NCBI GenBank assembly: GCA_006503475.1
Contig: RSEH01000105.1
Coordinates: forward strand, 1-64,000
Reading direction: 5' to 3'
DNA from: Stentor roeselii
Lineage: Eukaryota; Ciliophora; Heterotrichea; Heterotrichida; Stentoridae
Length of the DNA: 64,000 nt
Part shown: one piece after another, positions 47,812-58,355 of the stretch
Layout: each line of letters opens with the position of its first letter
How positions within the stretch are numbered: the first letter of the stretch is position 1
The notes under the pieces: model-generated
Database searches by the model: none
The model's input: the letters and a program-made list of their open reading frames with translations, nothing else
What the model was told of the DNA's origin: nothing
Translations under genes and position numbers: made by a program

Positions 47812-49704
47812 TTAAATGGTACCCTTTCCTTCTTTCGGCAAGTAAGGCCCGTCCTTATAATAATCATCTCCACTTTTCCGTGCAGGTAGTCCATTAGCAC
47901 ATCGATGAACATCTTCCAACAACCCAAGAGTAACCCCAGCACATCCTTTAAAAATTTCCTTCGCAGAATAAAGATACTTCTGAGACATAGAAGGCATTTT
48001 TCTAAGAACATCAAGTGCTTTTCTAATATTATTCATGATAGAAAGTTCAGTTTTCGGCGCTTTCACAATAGTCGGTATCTTAACCGCGAAGACTTTAGCA
48101 ACAATGACACAAAGTAAAACTCCAGACTTAATTTCTGGCACAAGTTCATGAAAATCATGGGGATCAGGATGAATGATATTCAAAGACACAACCCATCGCG
48201 TGATACTCTTCTCAAGTCTTCGAATTCCCAGAGCTCCATAAGGCAAGGGGTGGTCTTGGTACTCAAGTGACACTGCTTTCGGGTAAAATTTCATCAAAGA
48301 GTGAATAAAAGCGAAAACGACTTCACAATTTTCAGTCAAAAATTTAGGACTTGTCGCGAAAGACTGTCCCAAGGCAGTCTTGCTTGTAAAAATCGAAACA
48401 GTCTTCTCGAAGTTATCTTTAATCATCTTCGTGCTTCTTGGAGCAGGGTTGACTTTCACTGAATCCCCTTCTAACACCCTGACCAGTTCCGCAAGAAGCA
48501 GTCCATTCTTAAGAGTATCTGTGTAAGGGTTCGCTGTTGGAAGATAAACAATTCCTAAAGCTTCCACCCATTCTAAAGTCATTTTTTTCACTTCAGAAGA
48601 CACTGAAAAACTACTTGGGTCAGGTTTTCTTCCAGTCGTGCTTGAATTCGGACGTGATACTCGAGAAGATGAAGCTGAAGGCGTGTGGGTCGGAGTTCTT
48701 TTCATTGAAGCTGAGTAACTTCGAAGGGCTCTGCTTTTTTCTTGTAAGAAACTTTCGGGAAGTCCTGGAGATTCCTCGTTTTTGGAGAGAAATGAACTGC
48801 TTGGCGACTCGTTTTGGGATTTGTTGGACTTTGTTATCAACTTTGGTCGGGTGTAAAGAGAGCGGATGTCGCTGAGTAAGCCGCAGATGGACTCTTCGAT
48901 ACCGTCTACGATTTCTTTTCCGGACCATAAGTACCTGGACTTCATTTTTTCTTGGCTTCTTAGGTACTCTAAGGTTTTATTCAAGTTGCTTAAGGCTTGG
49001 GTTCGGTTTTTTGGGTTTCTTTCGATTCCTTTTACTACTTCTGACTTTCCTTCTAAACGATTCACTAGGTCTGCGTAAAGGACACCCGTCCTGCAGATGT
49101 TTAAGAGTAAGTCACTGTCAACTGTGCCAGGGCGTATAACGTCCAATTCTTCCAAGTAGCTAATAATAGAAGACTTTAAGTCCTTCAGCTTATCTTCAAC
49201 TTCCTCCGCTTTCCCAGGATTCGGAGTCTTAGCAGGTGAGTCCGGGATAAACTTCTGCTTGATCAAAGGAGACATCAAAGGTCGTTTAGGTGGAAGTCCA
49301 CAGTTCGTGGATGTCTCAGTTGGCTTTGTTTGCATGGGAGACCCTTGTTTTCCCTCTCGTTTTAATGTACTTAAAAGGTTAAGCACATCGATTAAAGACT
49401 GGTTTTTCTAAATAAAGACTACGTCGAGGATTGACTCAGAGGATGGCAACGAGTTCGAAGAAAGAGAATCAGGAAGTTCTGAAAGGAACTGAGTCCAGTT
49501 TGAAAGTGCCTGGCTTCTTGATTTAACCAGTTTGAACGGAATAACGATTGGACATGACTGAAGATAGGAAAGGATTTCTAATGGAATCACTCCTGGCTTC
49601 AGGTCTTCTAAAGTATTCACCAAGGCACATGACTGAAGGTCGATGCTGTTCACCCAGTCTATTAGAAGCAAGCTTTGAGTGTGAAGGTCTAACTTTTTAA
49701 GCAT
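47812..49704 (-). CDS. multi calponin-homology domain protein (1 intron)
   Basis: A 625-residue protein with several CH-like modules: around 10-85 (LLLIDWVNSIDLQSCALVNTLEDL), 145-260 (VDSDLLLNICRTGVLYADLVNRLEG), 335-450 (TLEWVEALGIVYLP.. LKNGLLLAELVRVLEGD) and 470-600 (ITRWVVSLNIIHPDP.. IKSGVLLCVIVAKVF). Ser-rich linkers separate them. CH domains bind actin or microtubules. The gene is split in the DNA frame at 49408-49422 by a 15-nt intron; the upstream 95 codons and the downstream frame are in register after removal. Proteins of this type in ciliates are likely cortical or axonemal (inference). Confidence 0.85.
49408..49422 (-). other. 15-nt intron in CH-domain gene
   Basis: GTAGTCTTTATTTAG, phase 0, final TAG in frame. 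A at position 10. After removal SESILD joins KNQSLIDVLNLL. Confidence 0.88.
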
Positions 49705-50249
49705 TTATTAAGTTTAGATAGAGTTTTGTGGCAATCGATTGGGAATTTTTGGATTTGGGCTGGGTTAGGGAGTTTAGTTGGTGGGGTTAATGGGTTTGCA
49801 AGGTTGAAGGGTTTACAGGGTTTGAAGAGGTATTGATTTTTTTGTATTTTTGATTTAGTTTTAGATTTAAAGGAATGGTTTGGAGTTTCGGGATTTTGAA
49901 TTTGGATTTTTTGTTTGAAATCTCAAGAGGTTTATACTGATTAGGGTTAACAGAAGGTGGCATGGAAGAATCACATCAGATTGAATAAATAAAATCATTT
50001 ATTTTTAAACCGCTAACAAAAACCCTATTTATCGTTACTGGACTCTTCTCAATTCTCTCTTCAGTTTTAAATATTTTTTAACTTGAATAATGTATCACTA
50101 CTCCTGAAACAGTAAGATCAAAATCACTCAAAGTTAATGAACTTAATTTAACTGAAATATCTAAAATAATCATGTCTTAAAACCAGTATCAAAATTCATT
50201 CTAATTAATGAATAATTTGAAACAATTTAAAGTCTAAGATTAACAAATT
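49705..50249. other. intergenic
   Basis: The first 240 nt are T/G-rich on the + strand (GGGTTTGCAAGG), the C/A-rich 5' flank of the reverse CH-domain gene. The remainder is AT-rich. No gene seen. Confidence 0.5.
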
Positions 50250-50573
50250 TCAATATTTCTGCTGTTTTTTATGCTTCTCGAGTTTTTTTTCCTTAATTTT
50301 CTTTTTGCTCTCAACAGTTTTTTTTCCATTCAGAGGCAAAGAAAATCCATGAAAAGCATTTTTTTGATGCTTCGATTTACTTAAAATAGAAAAAATTCCT
50401 GTTTCGTATTCCTTAGACTTAGTTTTTTGTTTCTCCAGCTCCTGCATCAAAAACCGATTTTTTTCTTTTTCCAGTTGAAGATCTTTGATGAGTTGAAACG
50501 GAAATGACGGTGAATAATTCGGAAAAGACCCAGTACTTAAAGTTGACTCATTAGGGAATTGAAAAGGATTCAT
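50250..50573 (-). CDS. small basic protein, 107 aa (tentative)
   Basis: Reverse frame with ATG at 50571-50573. A Pro/Phe-rich start (MNPFQFPNESTL) is followed by a Lys/Glu-rich helix and a very basic end (KKKIKEKKLEKHKKQQKY). The stop would be TGA, the only one among the genes called here; the frame continues 14 codons to a TAA. This makes the gene doubtful or its end unusual. No family recognised. Confidence 0.4.
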   Translation of the reverse strand: MNPFQFPNESTLSTGSFPNYSPSFPFQLIKDLQLEKEKNRFLMQELEKQKTKSKEYETGIFSILSKSKHQKNAFHGFSLPLNGKKTVESKKKIKEKKLEKHKKQQKY

Positions 50574-50972
50574 AGTAAATTATAATGTTCTGCCACATCT
50601 TTTGTGACGTATGCAAAAATGGTAGAAAGACCAAATTGTATGCTCAGTGATAAATTCCTGAATTTTGGGTAGGTCGAGTTTAAGAGATCCAAAGCGATTA
50701 AAAAGTGTTTTGAATCAGTTTTCAATAAAAAAAATCCTTTAAATTATTACAATTATTAAAGTGTTTTAGGTGTTAATTTCCCGATCTAATCAACCCTGCA
50801 AAAAACCCAAATTTAATCAAATTTTCAATTCCCATATTAAATCCACTACACCCCACTCATTCCCCATCAAGCAGAAAGCCCGTACATCATATTCCTAAAT
50901 TTTCAAAATCCATAAAAAAAATTCCCAAACTTTCCAAACCCAAGCTCCAAGCAATCTTAATAATTACTTAAT
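50574..50972. other. intergenic
   Basis: AT-rich, becoming A/C-rich on + from about 50790, which is the T/G-rich 3' flank of the reverse CRAL-TRIO gene in its own sense. No gene or RNA seen. Confidence 0.5.
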
Positions 50973-52130
50973 TTACTGCACACTGCACGATCGATCAACA
51001 CAGCAAGAGCTATCTAAAAGTTCTTGTTCAATTTCAATTTTTTTCTGATTTACATGACTAGAGCTTCCAGTGACATCTTCAGACCTGCCATTTCTAGGTC
51101 TCATGTGAAAGTCTTGTTCGATTTCAGCAGTGCGGGTGCAAAGGTCAGTATGCAAGAAAGAAAAAGATCCAGAAACCACATCAAGTTTCTGCCAGATCTC
51201 ATCTTTAAACTCTGAATTTGAAATAAAACTCTCCTTGTCCTCCAGTTGACTTATCTTCAAACTGCTCAGGTCGTTTCGGTTGTTAAGTGAAAAGTACTCG
51301 TCGTATGAAGAGTAGCCGGTTAAGTAACCCTCGGGAGGGTCGCTTTCTGCTCTGAAGATGTTTGAGGGAAAGGTCGGGGGCCAGAAGATTGAAAGGTTTT
51401 CACTGCGGCCTCCGTATTTTTCTTCTACTTGACTTCGGCTGCAGGTCTCGAATAAGACTTCTGAAGAGTCTGATATTGATATTTTGTTTAATGTGTTTAA
51501 TGATAGAAGCTTCAGGAAAGGGTGGAATTTTTGGTGGGTTAGTAGAAAGATATGAGCTACTCGGCATGGGTAGTGGAATTGAAGATCGTTTATTAGTCTT
51601 GATGAACTTTCTTTTAACTCGAAGGATTTTAAGTCGATTATTAAAATCCAGTTCTCGATTTGGCCGGGGATAAGCATGTTTTCCTTGATATACTCTAACA
51701 AAAAATAACTAGTTGCCAATAACAAATGATGAGTAAACTCATTCAACTTTGCAAGATTAATAAAAATCAAAGGTCGATACCGATGATCCCTTCCATGAAC
51801 ATAAACTCCTCCAGAGCCAAGAACATGAGAAACCAACGGATAAACAAGTTTAATAGAAGGCCATTCATTTTTCCACCTAGCATGTTCCTGAATAGCCTTT
51901 GCAGTAGCATTTAAATTCCATCCATTTCCATACAAAAACCTAAGTTTCTCTTCTTTATCAACAACAATCTTCTGATCCAAGATCTTATCCAAGTCACTAA
52001 GTGCAGAGCATTCCCATTCTTTAAACTGCTGTCTAGAAAAAACGAGTCTTTCCACATAGTCCTTATGTTCAACCAGAGCATTATGCCCTAAAGGCCAGTA
52101 CGAATATGCTTCTTTCGGAATAGGGTACAT
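50973..52130 (-). CDS. CRAL-TRIO (SEC14-like) lipid-binding protein
   Basis: A 385-residue protein. The N-terminal CRAL-TRIO-N helices (LRFLYGNGWNLNATAKAIQEHARWKNEW, about 65-92) precede the lipid-binding CRAL-TRIO fold: VYVHGRDHRYRPLIFINLAKL, IENWILIIDLKSF, LQFHYPCRVAHIFLL and the closing EKYGGRSENL. Such proteins carry phosphoinositides, tocopherol-like lipids or similar ligands between membranes. The last 125 residues are acidic and Ser-rich, ending with a Cys-rich SSCCVDRSCS that might be lipidated. Ligand unknown. Stop TAA, single exon. Confidence 0.88.
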   Translation of the reverse strand: MYPIPKEAYSYWPLGHNALVEHKDYVERLVFSRQQFKEWECSALSDLDKILDQKIVVDKEEKLRFLYGNGWNLNATAKAIQEHARWKNEWPSIKLVYPLVSHVLGSGGVYVHGRDHRYRPLIFINLAKLNEFTHHLLLATSYFLLEYIKENMLIPGQIENWILIIDLKSFELKESSSRLINDLQFHYPCRVAHIFLLTHQKFHPFLKLLSLNTLNKISISDSSEVLFETCSRSQVEEKYGGRSENLSIFWPPTFPSNIFRAESDPPEGYLTGYSSYDEYFSLNNRNDLSSLKISQLEDKESFISNSEFKDEIWQKLDVVSGSFSFLHTDLCTRTAEIEQDFHMRPRNGRSEDVTGSSSHVNQKKIEIEQELLDSSCCVDRSCSVQ

Positions 52131-52177
52131 GTTTTGTATAATCGTTATGGTTTTTTCCCTATTTACTATTCAAACTC

Positions 52178-52960
52178 TTAACTACTATAAAGGTTATGAG
52201 AAAGGCCGACTTCAACTCGAGTACAAGTTTCTTCAAGTAACCTAATAAGAGTATCTTCAGTCACTTCTCGTTCTTTTTTTTCTCTTAAAATTTCAGCTCT
52301 GATCTTCTGGTCCATTTCATCAACACCTGAAGTGATTTGTTTGTGACTTTCTTCTCGAATCCTTCCTTGGACCTCGACACTTTCGAACATTCTTCCAAGT
52401 TCTTCTTTGATTTTCTTTAAAAGTCGGTCATACCCGACTTCTCGACTTTGAGTTTCATTTTCAACTGCTTCTTGAAGTAAAGTGATTTCTTTTGTGAACT
52501 CTTGAATTTGCTTGTCCTCAGTTTCTTCTCTGAGGTTTTTTTCTTTTCCCAGTTCAATTTTCACTTCGAACAACTTTTCATCAACAGCTTTATTAAGCCG
52601 GGCAAAGTTATCTTTTCCATTTTGTTTTTCAATGTTGAGGTCAATCGTTAAGTTATTTTCAAGAAGTTTGACTTCTTTCGACTTCCTTTCTTCAAAGATT
52701 TCTCGAGATTCCTTTTCCTTTGTGACCTGTTCTTGAAGTTTAACAAGCTGTTCTTTGAACTGCTATTTTTTTGTTACATTGAATTTTAGTTCTTCAGAGG
52801 CTTTTATTTTGTTGACTTTTTCGTCAATGGTAGAGATTTTGAACATGTTCATATCTTTTCTTGAGTCCTTTTCATGTTCCATGCCGATCTGTAAGTTGAC
52901 TAGTTTTTCAGTGAGTTTCCTGATTTTCATGAGACCTGGGGTGTTGAAGTCTTTTTCCAT
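52178..52960 (-). CDS. SF-assemblin/beta-giardin family protein (1 intron)
   Basis: A 255-residue almost fully helical protein of the striated-fibre assemblin family, which builds 2-nm filaments of basal-body rootlets. The N terminus is short and non-helical, then a continuous coiled coil runs to the end, with the family-type close EVTEDTLIRLLEETCTRVE. The DNA frame is broken at 52763 by a 15-nt intron; splicing joins EELKFN to QFKEQLVKLQEQV. It starts 6 nt after the stop of the neighbouring coiled-coil gene on the same strand. In a ciliate this fits a role in the kinetodesmal or rootlet fibres (inference). Confidence 0.9.
52763..52777 (-). other. 15-nt intron in SF-assemblin gene
   Basis: GTAACAAAAAAATAG, phase 0, final TAG in frame, A at position 10. 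Removal links two frames that together make one uninterrupted coiled coil. Confidence 0.9.
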
Positions 52961-52966
52961 TTATTA

Positions 52967-54889
52967 TTATTCGATGGACTCTGGCAGTGATTGAAGGACT
53001 TTTTCGTAGACGTGGTATAAGGCAGGGAAGTTCTCAGGGGTGATGTCGGCCAAGTCGGAGAATTCCGCTTTCATCTCAAAAAGCCTCGACCCTAACTTCG
53101 ACTCGATCTCCTGGTCCAGGTCTTCAAGAGACTGTTCAACTACTGAAGGCACCTCGACAGGCGTCATCAGCGCTTTTTCAAGTTCTTCTATTTTTTTCAC
53201 CTCATTTGAAAAATGTTTCATTTTTTCATCTACTTTTTCCAAGTCAATTAAAGCGGCTTCACAATTTTTTTTATCTTTTTCGCATTGCTGAAGCCAGGAA
53301 GACTGAAGCAAGAGGAACTCTGGACTCTTGGCAAGGTCTTCAGCTTGTTGTTTTAGAGACTCTTCGAAGATTTGAACGGCTTTGTCTGACTCTTGAAGAG
53401 TTTGAACGATTGAATCTAAGTCGAGATCTTCGATTTTTTGAATGTTGTTGAGAACGTCTTTGCCTTCTGAGATGAGCTGGTCCATGACATCAGGGCGAGA
53501 AGACTGCGGGCGAGAAGAGAAGTCGTATCCATGTTCAATCAAGAGACTCTAAATATGTCTTACTTTCAAGTCGTCTTCATGAATGGGCCGATCTGGTAAA
53601 TTCTGAAGTTCCGTGATTCTTGAGTTCAGGTCATTCAACTCGTTGAAAACTTCTCGACGTTCTTGAGCTTCTCTTAGAACTGGATCTCCTGGCCTTGTTT
53701 TTTCCTTTTTGGAATTTTTAGAGCTTTTTGAGTACTGCCCTGTGGAAATGGATTTTTTTTCCCATTCGATTTGAGGAATGAAGGTTCTTAAAGATTTGTC
53801 GATTTCTTCTAATCTTGTGATTTCTTCTTTCATTAATAGGTCGTCGAATTCTTCTTTTTTGTCGAGATTTTTTTCTATTTCAGCTAGTCTCAGTTGTTCT
53901 GCATAGCTAAGCCTTGTGATCATTGATCCTTGTTTGACTTCTTCGATGAATTCAGTGTTTTTCTTAACGAAATCCTGTTCTGAGTAAACCTTTTGTTTTT
54001 TAGCAGGTTTTGTTTTAACCTTTGTTAAAAAGAAGTCATTTTTTGAAGGAGATTCTGAGTCTTTTGAAGTTGATTTATTTGACCTTGCACTGAGTCTGGA
54101 GACTTTAAGAGCTTGAAGCATTTTTTCTTTTTCTTTAAGGACAAGGTCAAGTTGTTTGATTTTTTGTCTTCTTCTGTGGTACTCAAGGTCGATTTTTTCA
54201 TGTTCTTGTCTGGCTTGATAGACTTGAATCCAGCTGACGTCAGGGTCATCAGAGTGGATTTTTTTATACTCCACAGCCATTTCAAGTATTTCTTCATAAT
54301 CCTCAGGCATTTCAATCATCAACTTTCCGTCTTCATCCCTTTTATTCTTAAGTCCCTCAGCAAAATCATTCAACTTCTTCATCCTCTCCAGCCTTTCATT
54401 CAATTCGCTTTGGTCAAGCGAGTCCATCATTTCTTCATAAGCCTCTTCAAATTCTCTTTCTTCATTTCGAGCAAGCATTGACTCTAAAGTCGCTTGAATG
54501 AACTTAAGACCTTCACTTCGAGAATCATTTGTTGATGGAAGAGAGTCTTTCTGGTCTCTTGAGTTTTCTGATTCTTTTGGATCTGGAAAATCTTTCAAAT
54601 CTTTTGAATTTGTGGAATTCATTGAAAAACTTAAAGGGTCTGATGTCAAAAGCTCAAGTTTTTGTTTTTCACTTGCGGAAATCGGACGATTGAATGAAAA
54701 ATCTGTGAAGGTTGATGATGGGGAGTTCGAATTTGAAGCTTTTCGAAGTGGTTTTGAAGTTGTTGGTTTAGCGGATCCTGATTTGGTTAGAGTTGAACGG
54801 GTGGAAGACTGGAGTTTCGATTTGCCCGGGTTGATTATTTCCATCTTCTTTTTGGTATCTGTTGAGTTAGGTCGCTTTTGAGAATCCAT
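52967..54889 (-). CDS. coiled-coil protein, 635 aa (1 intron)
   Basis: A Ser/Thr/Lys-rich N terminus (1-100) is followed by long Glu/Lys-rich coiled-coil segments over most of the protein (for example REFEEAYEEMMDSLDQSE, EYHRRRQKIKQLDLVLKEKEK and later SWLQQCEKDKKNCEAAL). The frame ends at TAG 53549 unless a 15-nt intron (53549-53563) is removed; after that it continues 195 codons in frame. The gene ends with three consecutive TAA codons, six bases before the SF-assemblin ATG. Probably cytoskeletal or ciliary; no domain recognised. Confidence 0.82.
53549..53563 (-). other. 15-nt intron in coiled-coil gene
   Basis: GTAAGACATATTTAG, phase 0, final TAG in frame, A at position 10. Joins DDLK to SLLIEHGYDF. 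Confidence 0.85.
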
Positions 54890-54961
54890 TCAAGAATTTT
54901 ATTGCGAAAGAAGATTTAAATTACTCAAAGTCCTGTAGATTATATTAAAAGTAAAAAACTT

Positions 54962-55477
54962 TTAAAACAGCCCTAAAGGAAAACTCGTGATTCTTCCATG
55001 TTTTATTTTTGAAGTGGAAAAACCGAGTGAAGAATTCGAAGCACTTTTTGATATGACTCGTTTTATTCGACCACTTTCGATTTTCATTTCTTTTATTTTT
55101 TCTAAGTTCAGGTCTGGCGGTTTTGGCATTACTTTGAAAGTAGGAGTGTTGCAGGATGAAGTTGAATGCACCCCGAAAGGACTTTTAGGGAAAGTCGGGA
55201 TCCTTAAAAGGTTTAACTCGTCGTTTTTTACAAGGGTTGAAATCTTTGAGGACATTGAGTTTAGGTTGATTGCAAGGAAGCTTTTTCTTGAAATTGTTTC
55301 TTTGGGTAAGATTGGGGACAAGATTTCAGGGAATCTTGGCTGGGATGGAATGGAAACTTTTCGGGGTTTTAGGTTTGTTAGTCGTTTCGCGAGAATTGGT
55401 TTTGGCTTTGGAGACTTTTTAGTAGATTTCCAGGTTTGACTTTCGAGAATTGACTCTATGTCACTTTTCTGATGCAT
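54962..55477 (-). CDS. hypothetical basic protein, 171 aa
   Basis: Reverse frame from ATG 55477 to TAA. Rich in Lys, Ser, Pro and Ile, with KKSPKPKPILAKR and several SP/TP sites; likely disordered. The overlapping + frame (54987-55439) is judged a shadow because its Phe/Gly-rich composition mirrors the Lys/Pro/Ser codons of this one. Lies 72 nt upstream of the coiled-coil gene on the same strand. No family recognised. Confidence 0.6.
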   Translation of the reverse strand: MHQKSDIESILESQTWKSTKKSPKPKPILAKRLTNLKPRKVSIPSQPRFPEILSPILPKETISRKSFLAINLNSMSSKISTLVKNDELNLLRIPTFPKSPFGVHSTSSCNTPTFKVMPKPPDLNLEKIKEMKIESGRIKRVISKSASNSSLGFSTSKIKHGRITSFPLGLF

Positions 55478-56871
55478 TTTTAATTAGGATGGTCGGGTCT
55501 ATTGGTAAGAGTAATTAATTAAGGATTTTTTTGTTTGTTATGATTTGATGGGAATAAAGAATTGATATTTAAGATGAGGTTTATTTAGTCGAAGGTTTTT
55601 AGATTTATGTTGGGATTAGCCTTGAGTTTAGATAGATCGCTTTATAAGATGAAGGATAAGGTAGTTGTAAGGTTTTAAGGATTTGAAGGAAGAGTAAAAG
55701 AAACTTCAGAAAAATTCGATTATTTTATTTTTTATTTAAGAGAATTAATTTTCTGTTACCTAAATCTAAATTATTTCTGATAGCTGATGGAATGATGATT
55801 TTAACTACTATTAGAACTTTATGCTGATCAATACTTGAAGACTTAAGATACTTGTCAAATAAAATATTATTTTATACTGATATTAGAACCTGTGGAAATA
55901 ATCGGAGTAAACAATAATTCTATTTAGGGGAGCTATTCTGAAAGATCAATTTTTTGATTGTATCTAAAATTCCTACTTCAAATTAAGGCTAGAAATGGTC
56001 TAGACCTCTATGATTTATATTAGAAAATCACTGTTTCGATATATCAAAAATTCTTGTAATGTGTTTCTGAATATTGACTTATGTTAAAAAATGTATTCAC
56101 TGCTCAAATATGAAATAAATTGCTTTGAAAATAAATCTCAATGCTGGAGATTTAGATTAGAAATTACATTTTTATTTACAAGTGAAGATGAATTGTTTAG
56201 AATTTCATTGGAAAATCACATTGGCCTACTAAAGAATGTCTGTGGATTTTATATAAATAATAAATTCATAATTTACTCTTAAACTGTGATTTTACAGAGT
56301 TTTGATACTTAATATAGAATTAGAATCCTAAATAGTTTATTATTCTTTTTGAAGCCTTAATGGTGTGCGAAAAAAAGCAAACTTATTGAGAATATTTGAA
56401 TCATTAACAATCGTAATCACTAAGATAGATATTTTATAGATATCTCTTCGATATTTTTCATTATGATTCTACTTTAAAGGAATGGGAAGTATTCAGATCT
56501 GATTAAATTAATAATTTTTGAGTGCATCTGTGTTAATAGTATATGCACTATTATTTAAAGGCTCTCTATCTTATTGAATTTAACATTTAATTTTATATTA
56601 CCTTATATAAGAGCTCTGAATTAACAACTAGTTTGTATATAAGAAATTTTCCGTTTTTCTTAGAATTTTTACTATATTTGAATAAGAATTAATAATAAGA
56701 GTTTCTTATTTTCTAATAATAAAATCAACTCTTAAAAAATAAACCTTTTGTCATTTCCTTAAATTAGAGACAAAACCAACTAAAGACTAATTTTCCTTAA
56801 CTTGCTTTTTATATGTTATTTTTTTATCTATTTACAAAACCGTCAAAATAATTTCTTAGAATTCAAATCAA
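55478..56871. other. intergenic, 1.4 kb, AT-rich
   Basis: No sound gene. A 63-codon forward frame at 56091-56282 (MYSLLKYEINCFENK.., with FLFTSEDELFRISLENH) has protein-like composition and may be a relic of a larger gene. No repeats or RNA motifs seen. Confidence 0.45.
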
Positions 56872-58335
56872 ATGGGATGTACCATAAGCACTAAATATCG
56901 TAAAAAGCCAAATGACAACTATATCTCAGATATCAACCAGGTCAAACTCGAGCCAAGCCTTTTCATACTGGAGAACAAAAAGCGTTTTCAAGAAGTTTAT
57001 AGAATTGCACAAAATCTCGGTAATGGAACTTATGGAGACATTAAAACCTGCTTTCATAAAGAAACAGGTCAAAAACGCGCAGTTAAACTTTTTCGCAAGG
57101 ACTTGTTGCAGGGTGATGATACCAAAGAAAACCTAACAAACGAGTTCAAGATTTTGAAGGGTCTTGACCATCCAAACATAATCAGAACCTACGAACTCTT
57201 CGAAGACACAAAAAGATTCTACCTAGTAATCGAATACTGTTCAGGAGGTGACTTATTCACCGAGATCTTAAAGCGTCACAGTTTTTCAGAGCAAGACGCC
57301 GCAAAGATCTTTTTCCAGATAGTTTCAGCAGTTCACTACCTTCACAACCAAGGAATTCTTCACGGTGACCTGACTCCCGAAAACATTCTTCTGGAAGATC
57401 GACGAGATTCTCTTTCCGTGAAACTTGCAGATTTCGGCTCGGCATTAAAAATCTCAGAAAAGCTTGAAAAGTCTTCAGTGATGGGAAAAGCTTACTACTT
57501 TGCACCCGAGGCTTACGACGGGATCAGTGCAGAGACTTCTACGATTTGGAGCTGCGGAGTCATTTTATACATCCTCCTCTGTGGCCACCCTCCTTTTGAT
57601 GGAGAAAACGACGAAGAAATCATCACTCACGTTCGAAGAGGCAGGTTTTCAATGGAAGGACGGGTTTGGGAGAAGGTCTCAGCTGAGGCGAAAGAACTGA
57701 TCCACAAGATGCTCTGTCCTCGCAATGAAAGAATCTCAGCAGCAGTTGTCCTGCAACACCCTTGGCTTAAAAATCATCTGGAAATCAATGTTTCTCGCTC
57801 TGAAGTCAAGCTAGTCCTCGACAACCTGAAAAATTTTCACGCAAGCAATAAACTTAAAGATGCGATCATCACTTTTATCACTGTTCAATGCGCATCGTTT
57901 AAAGAAACAAAAGAACTTAAAGAAGTCTTCTTGAAAATTGATAAAGATGGAGATGGAAAACTTAGTAGAAGAGAACTTTTTGAAAGTCTTCGTGTTAGTC
58001 TCTCTGATGATGAAGCTGAGATGGAAGTTGAGAGAATTATGAATCAAGTTGATTCGGATAACAGTGGATTTATTGATTATACTGAATTTCTTAGGGCGAA
58101 TCTTGATATGAAACAATTTTTAAGTGAAGAAAATCTTAAAAGTGCTTTTCAAATTTTTGATCGTGATGGAAGTGGGAAAATTTCGGCGGATGAAATTAAG
58201 AAAATGTTTCAGGGGAATAAGGAAAGTGATGAAAACGTCTGGCTTAGTATAATTAAAGGGATTGACGCCAATGGGGATGGAGAAATTGACCTGCAGGAAT
58301 TTAAAAGCTTGGTTTCTTTGAAGTTTGTAGCCTAA
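56872..58335 (+). CDS. calcium-dependent protein kinase (CDPK) with atypical catalytic loop
   Basis: A 487-residue CDPK. The N terminus MGCTISTKYRKK fits myristoylation and palmitoylation. Kinase domain about 43-301: LGNGTYGDI Gly loop, Lys in KRAVKLFRKDLL, DFG at 187-189, APEAY. The catalytic loop reads HGDLTPENILL (164-174) where CDPKs have HRDLKPEN: Arg to Gly and Lys to Thr. Four EF-hands follow near 356, 394, 430 and 464 (DKDGDGKLSRRE, DSDNSGFIDYTE, DRDGSGKISADE, DANGDGEIDLQE), all with good ligand sets. So calcium sensing is intact while catalysis may be altered. Single exon, stop TAA. Confidence 0.95.
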   Translation: MGCTISTKYRKKPNDNYISDINQVKLEPSLFILENKKRFQEVYRIAQNLGNGTYGDIKTCFHKETGQKRAVKLFRKDLLQGDDTKENLTNEFKILKGLDHPNIIRTYELFEDTKRFYLVIEYCSGGDLFTEILKRHSFSEQDAAKIFFQIVSAVHYLHNQGILHGDLTPENILLEDRRDSLSVKLADFGSALKISEKLEKSSVMGKAYYFAPEAYDGISAETSTIWSCGVILYILLCGHPPFDGENDEEIITHVRRGRFSMEGRVWEKVSAEAKELIHKMLCPRNERISAAVVLQHPWLKNHLEINVSRSEVKLVLDNLKNFHASNKLKDAIITFITVQCASFKETKELKEVFLKIDKDGDGKLSRRELFESLRVSLSDDEAEMEVERIMNQVDSDNSGFIDYTEFLRANLDMKQFLSEENLKSAFQIFDRDGSGKISADEIKKMFQGNKESDENVWLSIIKGIDANGDGEIDLQEFKSLVSLKFVA

Positions 58336-58355
58336 TAAATTTTGGGAATGATATA

